Positions 38,547-48,237 of a stretch of DNA of 64,000 bases are shown here, piece after piece. The notes beneath the pieces were generated by a model. It saw only the letters and a program-made list of their open reading frames with translations. It had not been told where the DNA came from and ran no database searches. Source of the DNA: Blasia pusilla (taxonomy: Eukaryota > Marchantiophyta > Marchantiopsida > Blasiales); assembly GCA_050084515.1 (NCBI GenBank), contig CM114271.1, positions 34,782,001 through 34,846,000 on the forward strand. The letters are read 5' to 3'. Position numbers and translations under genes: made by a program. Position 1 is the first letter of the stretch. Each line of letters opens with the position of its first letter.

Positions 38547-38616
38547 CCCCCCTAGCTGGCAGTTGGATCCTCCTAACTCCAGATAGAAAATATCACATCT
38601 CCCTGACATGACCTAC

Positions 38617-38770
38617 TACCCTATACACATCTCGGACACATCCATCGTCCCGTGGGAACTACATCAAGAGGGGGGGGGTAGACATGACATATGCCACCCT
38701 TGAGAACAACCATCACATACCAACATGGTGGTTGCACCCCTCGCAGATCCGCACAACATACACCTCAAGC
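38617..38770 (-). pseudogene. C-terminal PHD finger of the gypsy 1 polyprotein
   Basis: On the minus strand CMLCGSARGATTMLVCDGC, then GWHMSC and, after a one-base slip in a C run at 38671-38679, GRWMCPRC with a stop. Spacing matches the C4-H-C3 zinc pattern of PHD fingers, which as a family commonly bind histone H3 tails. The domain takes the place where chromoviruses carry a chromodomain, so it may have guided integration. The slip breaks the frame in this copy. Specificity is not predictable from sequence alone. Confidence 0.82.
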
Positions 38771-39740
38771 ATGTAGGTACCACTACCAAGCTCATATACA
38801 CTGTCTCGTCCACGTTCAGAAGGTGACATTCGTATAGTTGCGCACATGATCCTTCCAAACCATACCATCCCCTCTCTAAACCATGAGGACTCCGGTCGGT
38901 AATACCTTGCGCACACGTAGGATTGTGCACCCTGCAGTGACATCTAGCATCGTGGGTACTGCCTGCTGTAAATACATGTAATCTCTAGAATGAAACCTCC
39001 TAATCCCTGGACGATAGCCTCCTCCACGAATGGTAGAGTACCTCAATGTATCCCTATGTTGAGGAATAGCTAAGTTCTCAAAGGCCATGGGCATAACTCT
39101 ACAAAAAATCTCCGCCCTCTGAGAACACGCTTGTACCCACACATCTGGATCATCAAGATCTAACACCTTTGCCATGTCACGTTGAATAGTTGCAGGTAAA
39201 TATGGCTCTCTCCCAAAGAGCAAAAAGTACCGGGAAAATGACGCCAAGGATGCTTGCTGATTAAAGCAATAATCCATAACCAACCATGGCAATTGTAGAT
39301 CCCACCCTGGTCAGTCAACACCTCCGCTAGTGCACCAAACTGACTAAGCACATGATCTAGAAATGCATAAGCTGTTCCCTTGCTCGTCTTGTCTGGTAGT
39401 GCCATCAACTCTATTCACTTGGAGAAATGGTCCACCATGATCAACACATACCTGTGATGACGCCCCGTCAATGGCAAAGGTCCTGTGAAGTCTAAACTCC
39501 ATCGATAACCTAAACCCATAATTGGCAAAGGATGTAACTACGAAGTGGGAGCATTGAAGGATGCTCACATACCATACATCTAGCCACAAATTGATGTACC
39601 CCAGTATGCATGCCGCGCCACCAATATTAAACTTGAAGTAAGCTGTAAGTATGCTTAACTCCAAAATTCCCTAACTCCTGATAGGCATGTCGTACTACAC
39701 ATGCTCGCTAGGAACGATGAGGTACCACTTGTATCCTACC
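38771..39740 (-). pseudogene. Gypsy 1 integrase, core deleted
   Basis: Sense order: a degenerate HHCC zinc domain (39480-39740, several frames), then ALPDKTSKGTAYAFLDHVLS and EVLTDQGG (39290-39410). Directly after it a stretch that in gypsy 2 holds about 55 residues, including the catalytic Glu, is missing. The C-terminal part is clear: ASLASFSRYFLLFGREPYL and MAKVLDLDDPDVWVQACSQR to RKVLPTGVLMV (38876-39292). The missing core means no integration activity. Confidence 0.85.
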
Positions 39741-40049
39741 ATCTCCCCATACCCAAAAATTGTGAGTCTCCTCCCACTTGAACCTCTTGGCTCTTAGTAG
39801 GATCCGATCCTACTCCCTAGCACTCACTGTGCTCGCTATGATGCCAGTATGCAAGAACTCCAAAACCTCCACGTCGTCATGGATATCACTACCACGTGTC
39901 GTCTCCTCACTGACCTCCCGATCCAAAGACTCATCATTTGACCCTACCACTAGAGTCACCGCTTGCAGCTAACTTGCCATAGTCAACCAACAAAGATAGG
40001 CAAATGCATGCCAACCAGGCACCATCTCCTCATCACTCTCTCCATGCCA

Positions 40050-41534
40050 TCAAGCTCCTGTGTCGTCTCTCTGAATCGGACATGGGTTACGACTCAACCT
40101 ATCCGCATCTTGGTTCAGCCGACCTGGCCTGCGAACCACCTCAAACTCATACTCTTGTAGTAATAGAGCCCACCTGGCAAGCTTTCTTGTAAGCTTTTCG
40201 GACTCCATCAACCACCTCAACGGATGATGATCAGTGATAAGTGTGAAAGGGTTGCCGAATAGATAGCACAATGAAATGTGCCACAATCCACACAGCAACC
40301 AAGCTCTCTCCCTCGTAGGAGTTGTACTTCGCCTCTGCAATGTTGTTTGATTGGCTCGCGTAAGCCACAATGAATTCCTTCTCCTCGTCATCCCTCTGAG
40401 TAAGCACTCCTCCTAGATCCAACATGCTCCAATTTGTATGTAATTGGAATTAATGGGCGACCCCTAATTAGTCTCTGTAAAATGGGTTAGGATGTCAACC
40501 TGTCCTTGAGCTCCTGAAATGCTCGCTCCTAATCATCTCCCCACAACCAAACCTGGTCAAGTCCCGTTAGCAAGGTCAAAGACTTCGCGATTGCACTAAA
40601 ACCCTTGACATACCATCGATAGAAGTTTGCCAGTCCCAGAAACGCTCAAACCCGACTCACATCTGTAGGGCGTGGAATCTGCGCAATAGCCTCCATCTTT
40701 GTCTACTGAACACCTAACCCACTTGGGTATATGGTGTGTCCCAAGAACTCAATCTGCTCCAGAAAGAATCTGCACTTTCCTGGATGTAACTTCAATCCAT
40801 GTAACTGCAATCTCTGAAGCGCCTCCTCCAAGTGTCGCTCATGCTCCTCAACTGTGGAACTGAAGATAAGAATATCATCTATGTAACACCGTACAAAATT
40901 CAAGCCAGCCAGAATTATATCCATCACTCTATGAAACTCCGCACGCACATTCTTTAACCCAAATGGTAAGAACCGCCATTGATACAAGCAAACTCTCCCA
41001 AACCAATCTATCCCCGAGAATGTTGTCCTCAATGTTATCTTCTCCCTGTCTTCCAATCTGATAGAAAGCTAATGATAGCTGGAGATCTAAAGTATTGAAG
41101 ATCTTTGCATGCCCTACCGCATCAAAGATCTCCTCAGGAGCAAGCATGGCATATCGATCTGACTTCGTCTATCGGTTGAAAGGTCGGTAATCCCCGCATA
41201 TCCGCCTATCCGTCCAATTGCCATTTATATCCTTCTTTGTCGGCATGATTGTGGCAGATGCATACTCCCCATGTAATAACTCCACAAGTCTTGCCTCCAA
41301 CAAGTCCTAACTCCTACTCTAAATCAAGGCTCGCACCATATTAGAATACCTGTAGGGTGGACAAAAGATCGGCGTATCACTAGCCAACTCAATCCATATC
41401 CCGAGACCCTTCAGCGTACCCAAGTCTCTCATACTAAAAGAAAAGCAACTGACATGCCCTCTCAAAAACCTATGAACTCGCCGTTGCTCTCCTCCTATCA
41501 ACTTGAGACCTATCACAGACTCCCAAGTCTCCAT
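40050..41534 (-). pseudogene. Gypsy 1 reverse transcriptase and RNase H
   Basis: Sense order: CPPYRYSNMVRALI (41319-41370), DRRICGDYRPFNR (about 41170-41210), AMLAPEEIFDAVGHAKIF (41090-41150), WRFLPFGLKNVRAEFHRVMD (about 40920-40980), and VRCYIDDILIFSS with the YIDD active site (about 40865-40900). RNase H follows: YASQSNNIAEAKYNSYEGES (40320-40385), then TDHHPLRWLMESEKLTRKLA and LLLQEYEFEVVRRPGRLNQD (40050-40230). Stops fall at three places in the N-terminal RT where family members have Gln. The active-site residues are intact, but the frame is broken several times. Confidence 0.9.
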
Positions 41535-41814
41535 TATGACCTCACTTGGAGAGGACGCAACCTCCGGCTTTGGTTGCTATGTAGCAACCCTAGCCACCTC
41601 CGCAACAACCACTCCACTCTGACCTCCTACACCATGCTCCACATCTGAAAAATGAACATGTGCTGCTCTGGCCGCCTTCACACTCTCTGCTCAAACGACA
41701 TCCTAGGAAGTCCATGGGTGCTTATCTCTCCTCGTCCGTCCCCAGCCAATGCCTATACAGACCTTGTAGGCAATGCTGGAACTCGTGGACATGACGACAT
41801 GGATGATATGCGCA

Positions 41815-42859
41815 TTCGTCTCTACTCACCCATACAAAGGCTAACTATCCATGTGAGAAAGTTGAGGCCCATTGCCTGCCCCAACACCTATCTCCATGAT
41901 GCCTCAGTCATACCCGTCACCGCCGTAGTATCCGTAGCGAACCCCATGGTGCGCTCGCGCTCATCCGGATTACCTCATCCCAAATCATGCATGACTCTCC
42001 TTGACAAAAGGCATGAGATATTGGGAAGCTCACCAACGTAGATAAGGTTGCCTTCAACTCCTTCACCGTATTGGCTATCGCCAACGGTGGTCTATCATCC
42101 CGCGTCACCACTTGAGACAGACACCTAGAGCCCAAAATAGCATCCACTGTGAGATGTGGTGCTCTCTGAACTCCATTGTATGCTCAACTCTGTACCTCTT
42201 ATGGTATTAGCTTCGTCCAGCACAATTGTGGATGGTGGGCGTCTGATCCAACTCTCGCTACATCTAACAACACAAAAGGTCCTAACCATAACCTCACCTG
42301 ATGCATACTGGTCATCACACGTGCACGAGTGTCTCCCAACAATGGAACGTTCTCCAAAATGTAGGCCGGAGAACATGTTTGACTCTCTTGCAAGTGTCGC
42401 ACTACTCATAGCATCTCCCAAAATATCCCTGACCTCAGATCCTGCAATCCAACCTCGGCCAGTCGATGAATGACCCTCACATGGCCATCCAGCAATCAGC
42501 AAATGAATGGTGCCAACTCTATCTAGATCCTCTGCCCCCACCAAAGAGATGTCGGCGGGTAGTGTATGTTGATACCCCCATACTGCAAATACTGGCAACA
42601 ACCCAGGATACCTCTGGACCAATCTCGCCAAGTGACGTAATGATACTCGCCGTGCGGTCTTATCTCTCTCCACATAAAGGTACGGATGCACCCGTATGCC
42701 CGCCTGCAACACCACAGCTAATCCGGTGCTAATCCCTCCAAAGAGATCACCACTGGATATCACACAATGGGTGTGGTATCCAATGGTGTCAACATCTCCA
42801 CTCCAGAAGCCCGATCGCCACCTGACTCTCGTTGCTCCGGGATAAAGGCATGACTCCAC
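41815..42859 (-). pseudogene. C5-cytosine DNA methyltransferase captured in gypsy 1
   Basis: All key motifs of a C5-DNA methyltransferase occur in order on the minus strand. Motif I is SSGDLFGGISTGLAVVLQAG (42694-42756) and motif II has YVERD (42662-42676). Motif IV is AGWPCEGHSS with the catalytic Cys at 42479-42481. Motif VI is ILENVPLL in a shifted frame (about 42337-42360). Motif VIII-like text is VGSDAHHPQLCWTKLIP (42199-42249). A late segment has SFPISHAFCQG. Motif IX is NPDERERTMGF (about 41938-41970) and motif X is VLGQAMGLNFLTWIV (about 41835-41885). The order and spacing are those of a single-domain enzyme of about 330 residues. The FGGISTGL and SDAH signatures are closer to the Dnmt3/DRM type than to Dnmt1, an impression only. 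Two or three frameshifts and one stop inactivate this copy. It lies between gag and RT, in the same direction. Confidence 0.87.
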
Positions 42860-43267
42860 GCCTGCCTCACGAGGTCGTCAACACTCCTCTATAGCTCTCA
42901 AGTCGTACCCTACAATCGCGAAGAGGTCTCATCAACATGGGAATAGACACCTGCCATGGCTTGTGTCTCCATGGGACTATCCGCTACTAGGACATCCTCC
43001 GCATGTGCATTCCCCTTTAACTATCTCTGAATGAGAGGCAGTCAACTCTCCACGTTCACACAACATGATGGCCAGCCGGAATACCTCAGCTGGTCCAACT
43101 CCCAACGTCACCAACTCTATGGCAGAAAATAACTGAGCCTGGCTTACCCTGGTGACCACCTCCAACACTGTGGTTGACACTGACTCCACTCGAGCTCGCA
43201 TAGGAGCTGCCACTCCAACTCCTCGTGACATTGATGCACCTGCCTGACCTGTAGGCAGCACTGGTCG

Positions 43268-44994
43268 TCAAGGCACCATCAATGGTGTGTGAAGTGCCTC
43301 TGACAACATGAACAATTGTGGAACCCTAGCTTGCCGCCCATCGGTCCCCTCTGCTGGGTCAATCTCAACTCCACCTCTCAATGGCTTAGTGCCTCTCGTA
43401 GCATCCCAAGTTACCACCACAGTAGCCTCAACCTGAGCCGCACTACACATAAACCCCATATTAGCAAGATCCTCACCCGGATCAGAGTAAGAGGTAGAAG
43501 CTGGAGCCACACTAGCTACTCTCGGCTCCCTGCCTTCCCTGAGCTGCATCATCGTCATGGTAGCAATCCTCTGCTCCAATTGATTGATGCGCAAGAGAAG
43601 CGCCGTCTCTTGTGCTCCCGCTCCATCTCCTCTGGCAAGTGGTGGTCTTCTACCACCACATCCAACAAAAACTCCTCGACCTCCTCCAGGTTGACCGCCC
43701 CCACGCCCTTGGCCTACCTCTGGACGTGCCTCTCGATACAGGTCAAAACATCTATCCCTAGTGTGACCATATCTGTGGCAATAGTCACACTCGTACTGTG
43801 GTGGGGCCATCCTCTATGGCTCCTGAGCAATCGGAGGCGCTCGTGGTCCTCTCCCATGCTATGGGCAGTCTTTCTACCTATGGGCCCCTCCATACGTCCA
43901 ACAAGACAACATCGGTCCCTGCTGGGCAACATATGTAGGTCGGGTCGTTGCCTCATAGGCTCACGGTACCCGCCCTGCTCTTTGGGCACACTGGCCCGCT
44001 CCCGTTGTCGTGGTGCTCGCTGTGGCAAGTGTGGGGTTACCGTCGCTCGTGGACCCGTCAACTCTCAAGAAAATCCAGTGGTCACTACCTCCTCATCACT
44101 CATGTTGAGCTCAATACGCTCAGACAAATCAAAGACCACCTTCAATGTGAGCTTCGCCATGTGAATCAGCACCGCATTTGGACTTTCCTCCGGAGTTCTC
44201 GGTCCAGAACCCTGTACCAGTACTAGATTGACTACGCCTCAATCACTCCATAAGTAACAATGATCACCCTCCTCATGCGCGTGAATGCCTCTCTTAGACT
44301 CTTACCCAATCATTGCTTAAAATCTTGTAGACTCTTCAGCTTGCTGGTACGTAGGCCCTAGTAGCTCTTTCCCAACTGTCAGAAGAACTTCACTAAGGGA
44401 CTGAAGCTGGGTGGCCCTCTACCACCAAAGCTCTCTGCCATATTTCTTGTCTCACTGCCCTCCTCTCCATCTAGTCTCTAGGCTCATGGTGTGGGTCTCT
44501 CTCCTCTCACAATCCCATCATATGCCTCACAACCACTAGTGGACACATAGCCTCGAGCCCAATATATCCTCCACGCATCAATCTCTTCTAAATATAGTGA
44601 TCAAAGCTCCATGTAATCATTCATCGGAGGATGCTCCAAGTGTTGGAACAACCCCTTCCATGCCATGAAAGGGTTGAACCGTGTCGGGGTCCATATCTCC
44701 TCGAAATCGCATCATGTGTCGAACTCCTGGATGAAGTCATCTAAGTTGATGGTGCCTACTGCACCTGAGAAATGACGCACGCCTTGGTGGCCCATATCGT
44801 CAATCTCCTCCCAATTGACACTACCTCCGTCTGCGATCTAGTCACCAGATTCGCTATCCACTGATGAAGATCCAGCCACAGATGGAAGTCGAGTTAGCTC
44901 CTCACTCGTAACCCTTCGATATCTCACTTCACCCCGTGTCACACCACTACTACTGCTCGCACTACCCGATTCTTCCGAACCCATGAAGAATGCC
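43268..44994 (-). pseudogene. Gypsy 1 gag with zinc knuckle
   Basis: The start codon at 44994-44992 gives MGSEESGSASSSSGVTRGEV. The capsid portion includes TINLDDFIQEFDT and TRFNPFMAWKGLFQHLE (44610-44765). That segment also turns up inside copia 2. The nucleocapsid portion, readable at 43268-43810, has the CX2CX4HX4C knuckle CDYCHRYGHTRDRC and a Gly/Arg-rich stretch. A second, degenerate knuckle precedes it near 43890. In-frame TAG and TGA codons occur several times. Confidence 0.85.
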
Positions 44995-46320
44995 GTAATG
45001 AAAACCCTGTCTCACCCGCTCAAGCACTCAGACTCACCACGAGTCTCCCATACTCCTCACTAGCTCACCTAGGCTAATGGTAATCTTGTGACGACACATA
45101 TGTCCTCATGCACACTTAACACTCGGGCTCACCATAAGCCTCCCAAATAACTCACCTAAACTGCTGACACTCTCGGGTCATACATGTGACCCCTACTCGG
45201 CAACCGACATATATCCACAGACATGCTACACATGCATGGAGACTACACTCGTCACCATCGCTACACCCATCTAACCTCAACAACTACCCAATACCCAGCA
45301 CTCTCAATCACATAAGATAAGCGTGGGAAAAGGGACCCAAAAGGGTAACCTGATCACGCCCTCCAACCTACGACACCGTCAACACTCACTCCTCCATGTG
45401 GTACGGCAACCTCCGCAAAATGATACTCTCCTCGACACGCGTCAAACCTTTCATCATTGGATGCAAACTATTGTCGGCATCGACACGTGTGTCTCCATCA
45501 CAACCCTCGCAAATCCCAATCAGTGAAGAACTAATGAGTCAACCCCCAATTGACTCGTAATAGCTACCAAACTCCCATCGCAAATCCCACCATGCTCGCG
45601 CAATACCAAGTCTCAAAATGCTCTCCTACTACGTAACTCAACGCAGTCACATCCGCCCCCTCAAACTGGTAGCCTGAACCAACCGCGTCTGAATCCTTGC
45701 CCTACCATGTCCGCTATTGCCTCTACCACGTCGGCCTGACCTTACTACGTCCTTTCGACTGCCCACGTCGGCCCTGCTCGACTACGTCAACCTTGACCCC
45801 GACCACATCCGGTTTGCCTACCACGTCCATATTTTGACTACGTTGGGCACCTACCACGTCGTGAGGAAGACGCCGACCACGTCCGGAAAAGGAGGAGGGG
45901 GGAATGGCCCTTGGCTTGTGCCCCAAATCAGACTTTTGACTCCCGATGTACTCTGTCATGCCCTGCCCTCTTCCGTCTTTGACCTAACCCTAGCCCTAGG
46001 CAGCTACGCCCTAGCCTGGCCGCCTTTACTTGACAATCCCTGACAGCTACAAGTCAGGTTTCAAATTCCTCTTCTCCTTCTCCCGTTACTCTCGTCGATA
46101 CACTTGCCGCCCCACTTTGCGCTATGCCAAGCCGTTGTCCCCCGTCAACTTGCACTAGAGAAATTTGAGAAAAACATAGAGTGCTTCCACGCACAGCCTT
46201 TTGAACAAAAAAATGACAACAAAACGTCAACTAGAGTCTCCAGGGGCTCCCGGTCGAGGCAACTCGCTTGCCTACCTGCAACCAACGAATTCCCACCAGC
46301 CCCCTGACATCTTTCTCATG

Positions 46321-46803
46321 TAAAAATAAATAGTAGTAAAAATGGCACACCCGGCCTAAAACTCCACTCCTCAATCTACATCGGTATATCGGGCCTCGTC
46401 CACCCTGTGCTATCAAGGAATCCAGACGCTAGCACCCAGTCCTAACTCACACACACGAGCAAGAATGGTACTCCAACGGCCCAACATGAGAATGATAGCT
46501 TGGGAAAACCATCTTCCTCCCTTATATAGGGTTGGAAAGAGCCAAAAGGCTCTTCTCCTAAAAATAGCTATCCTCGTGGTAACCTGCCCGTACAAGTTAC
46601 CAAGGGTGGATGACTTGCTCAACAAGTCATCCGGTTTTGAAAGACCTCAACATGAAATTTGTCAGAAACGATGGTCGTGACACAACTGAAACCTATCATC
46701 AACCTCATCCGACACCTCGGGACAAAGTTACACTCAAGATTGTCTGCTGGATCCTATGTCTTATCCATGATAGATCTCGGCCTATCGCTACTCAGATGTG
46801 ACA
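46321..46803 (-). repeat. 5' LTR remnant of gypsy 1
   Basis: Matches the inner 480 bp of the 3' LTR at high identity and ends in GATGTGACA next to GAGT. The 135 bp that should follow on the element side are replaced by unrelated sequence (46180-46320), so the primer binding site cannot be found. Confidence 0.88.
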
Positions 46804-46807
46804 GAGT

Positions 46808-48237
46808 TCATGAAATGGATGAAAGTTTTCTCTTGGGTTATAAGTCCTTGGATAAGGTGGAAGGTACGATAATTCAAAGGTTTGACATAAATTTAAATAT
46901 TTTGCTTATTAATATTAGAAGTATTTGCATATATTCGAACATCTTGAACTTATACTTCATATAAGGAGTTCTGATTAATTGTTTTATAAAATAATTAATA
47001 TCCAAGAAGTGTATTTTGAAATTTTGTTTCCAAATTATTGTTTGATTTTCCCTATACTAAGGTAAGTTTTCCATAGAAACGAGGGATTTTAAATCAATTT
47101 TAATTTTTTATTAAAAAAAACTATTTCCTGAAAATTTTTGTAGCCCTTCTATTTATTTTTTCATTTTTTTAATTTAAATTAATATTTCAGCATTTAGGAA
47201 AAAACCTATACTTGTAATTTCAGGTTAATTTTGGAAGTGAAAATACAGATGACTTTAGAACTACGTCATTTAATGTATTTTTCAAGTTTTTTTTGTCAAG
47301 GATTTTTTAAGAAAATTTTGAGACAAACTTGGGATCAAAATGATTTTTAACTAATTGAGAAACGTTGGAGACCACTATCAAATCTGTCCATGAATTTATG
47401 ATTTCTTTTTAGGTTTATCCTATACTAAGCAAAAATAAGAATGGGTAAGGTCGTAATAATAGTTAGTTAATTTTAATTAACTCAAATTCAAACATCTTCC
47501 CCATGAAATCTTCTAGAGTTTTTTTCATTTTTTTAATCTTTCCTCATTTGAGAAATTATTTTTTGTAGGTGAATGCAAACATAATTTAAAGTTTAGTTTT
47601 GAGGGGAAATCAAATTTTCTTTTGGGAAAAAATGAAAAGGATAATAGGATAGTAATGGGAGAAGAATTATTCTTCGAAATAAAGGAAGACATATTATTTC
47701 TATAAGATTTTAACTTTCAAGTTAGATTGGGGGGAAATTTAATGCCTCTTTTGGGAAATAAATTCATCAAAATAAGTGGTTTTCTTTTATTTATTGAAAG
47801 ATGGGGATTGGGTAAAAGGATGAATTTTTTATAAAATTTTAATAAAGGAAAATTATGTTTTAATTAAATTATAAAAGAAAATAATGTTTGAATTACGTTT
47901 AGTGAAAAATATTGCATGGGATAAAATTAGAAAGGGATTTGGGTGCAAATGGAAACAAAATTTACTTATTAATTCATATTTTATTTAATACTATAATAAG
48001 TGAATATAAATATTACTAAATTATTAAAAAAAATTAGATAAATAAATAATTTGTACCTTAATTCATATGTAATGGAAAGGGAAATTGAATTTTAATGGAA
48101 AAGAAATAGATTTGGTTCGAATTTTATAGAAGGATGAATTTACGTACGGGACTAGGATATCATTTATATTTGAATTGAGGAGTGTAATTACTTACAAGAA
48201 TGAAATGTAATAATTCTTCTAAGATTTTTTAGAAGAC
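46808..48237. other. AT-rich stretch between gypsy 1 and the satellite
   Basis: Very AT-rich, with long A and T runs. No gene or repeat family is recognised. The first bases rejoin the sequence left of 37780 when the gypsy element is removed. Confidence 0.6.

Larger units (their letters stand above)
37784..46803 (-). mobile_element. Ty3-gypsy retrotransposon 1 carrying a cytosine methyltransferase and a PHD finger
   Basis: A 9-kb element in minus orientation, with GAGT on both sides (37780-37783 and 46804-46807) and TGTC...GACA termini. In sense order it has a 5' LTR remnant, gag with a zinc knuckle, a C5-cytosine methyltransferase domain, reverse transcriptase, RNase H, integrase, a C-terminal PHD finger, a duplicated LTR-tail segment and the 3' LTR. 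No aspartic protease motif was found. RT before integrase marks it as Ty3-gypsy. Most stops that fall in recognisable motifs replace expected Gln codons, consistent with C-to-T decay. The integrase core has a deletion. The element is dead, but every module can be recognised. Confidence 0.92.

Noticed and set aside
42466-42732. Plus-strand ORFs over the methyltransferase region
   Set aside because: They are antisense shadows; the minus-strand motifs I to X explain the sequence.
42860-43270. An aspartic protease domain in gypsy 1 between gag and the methyltransferase
   Set aside because: No DSG or DTG motif with the following hydrophobic strand is readable in any minus-strand frame there or between the methyltransferase and RT.
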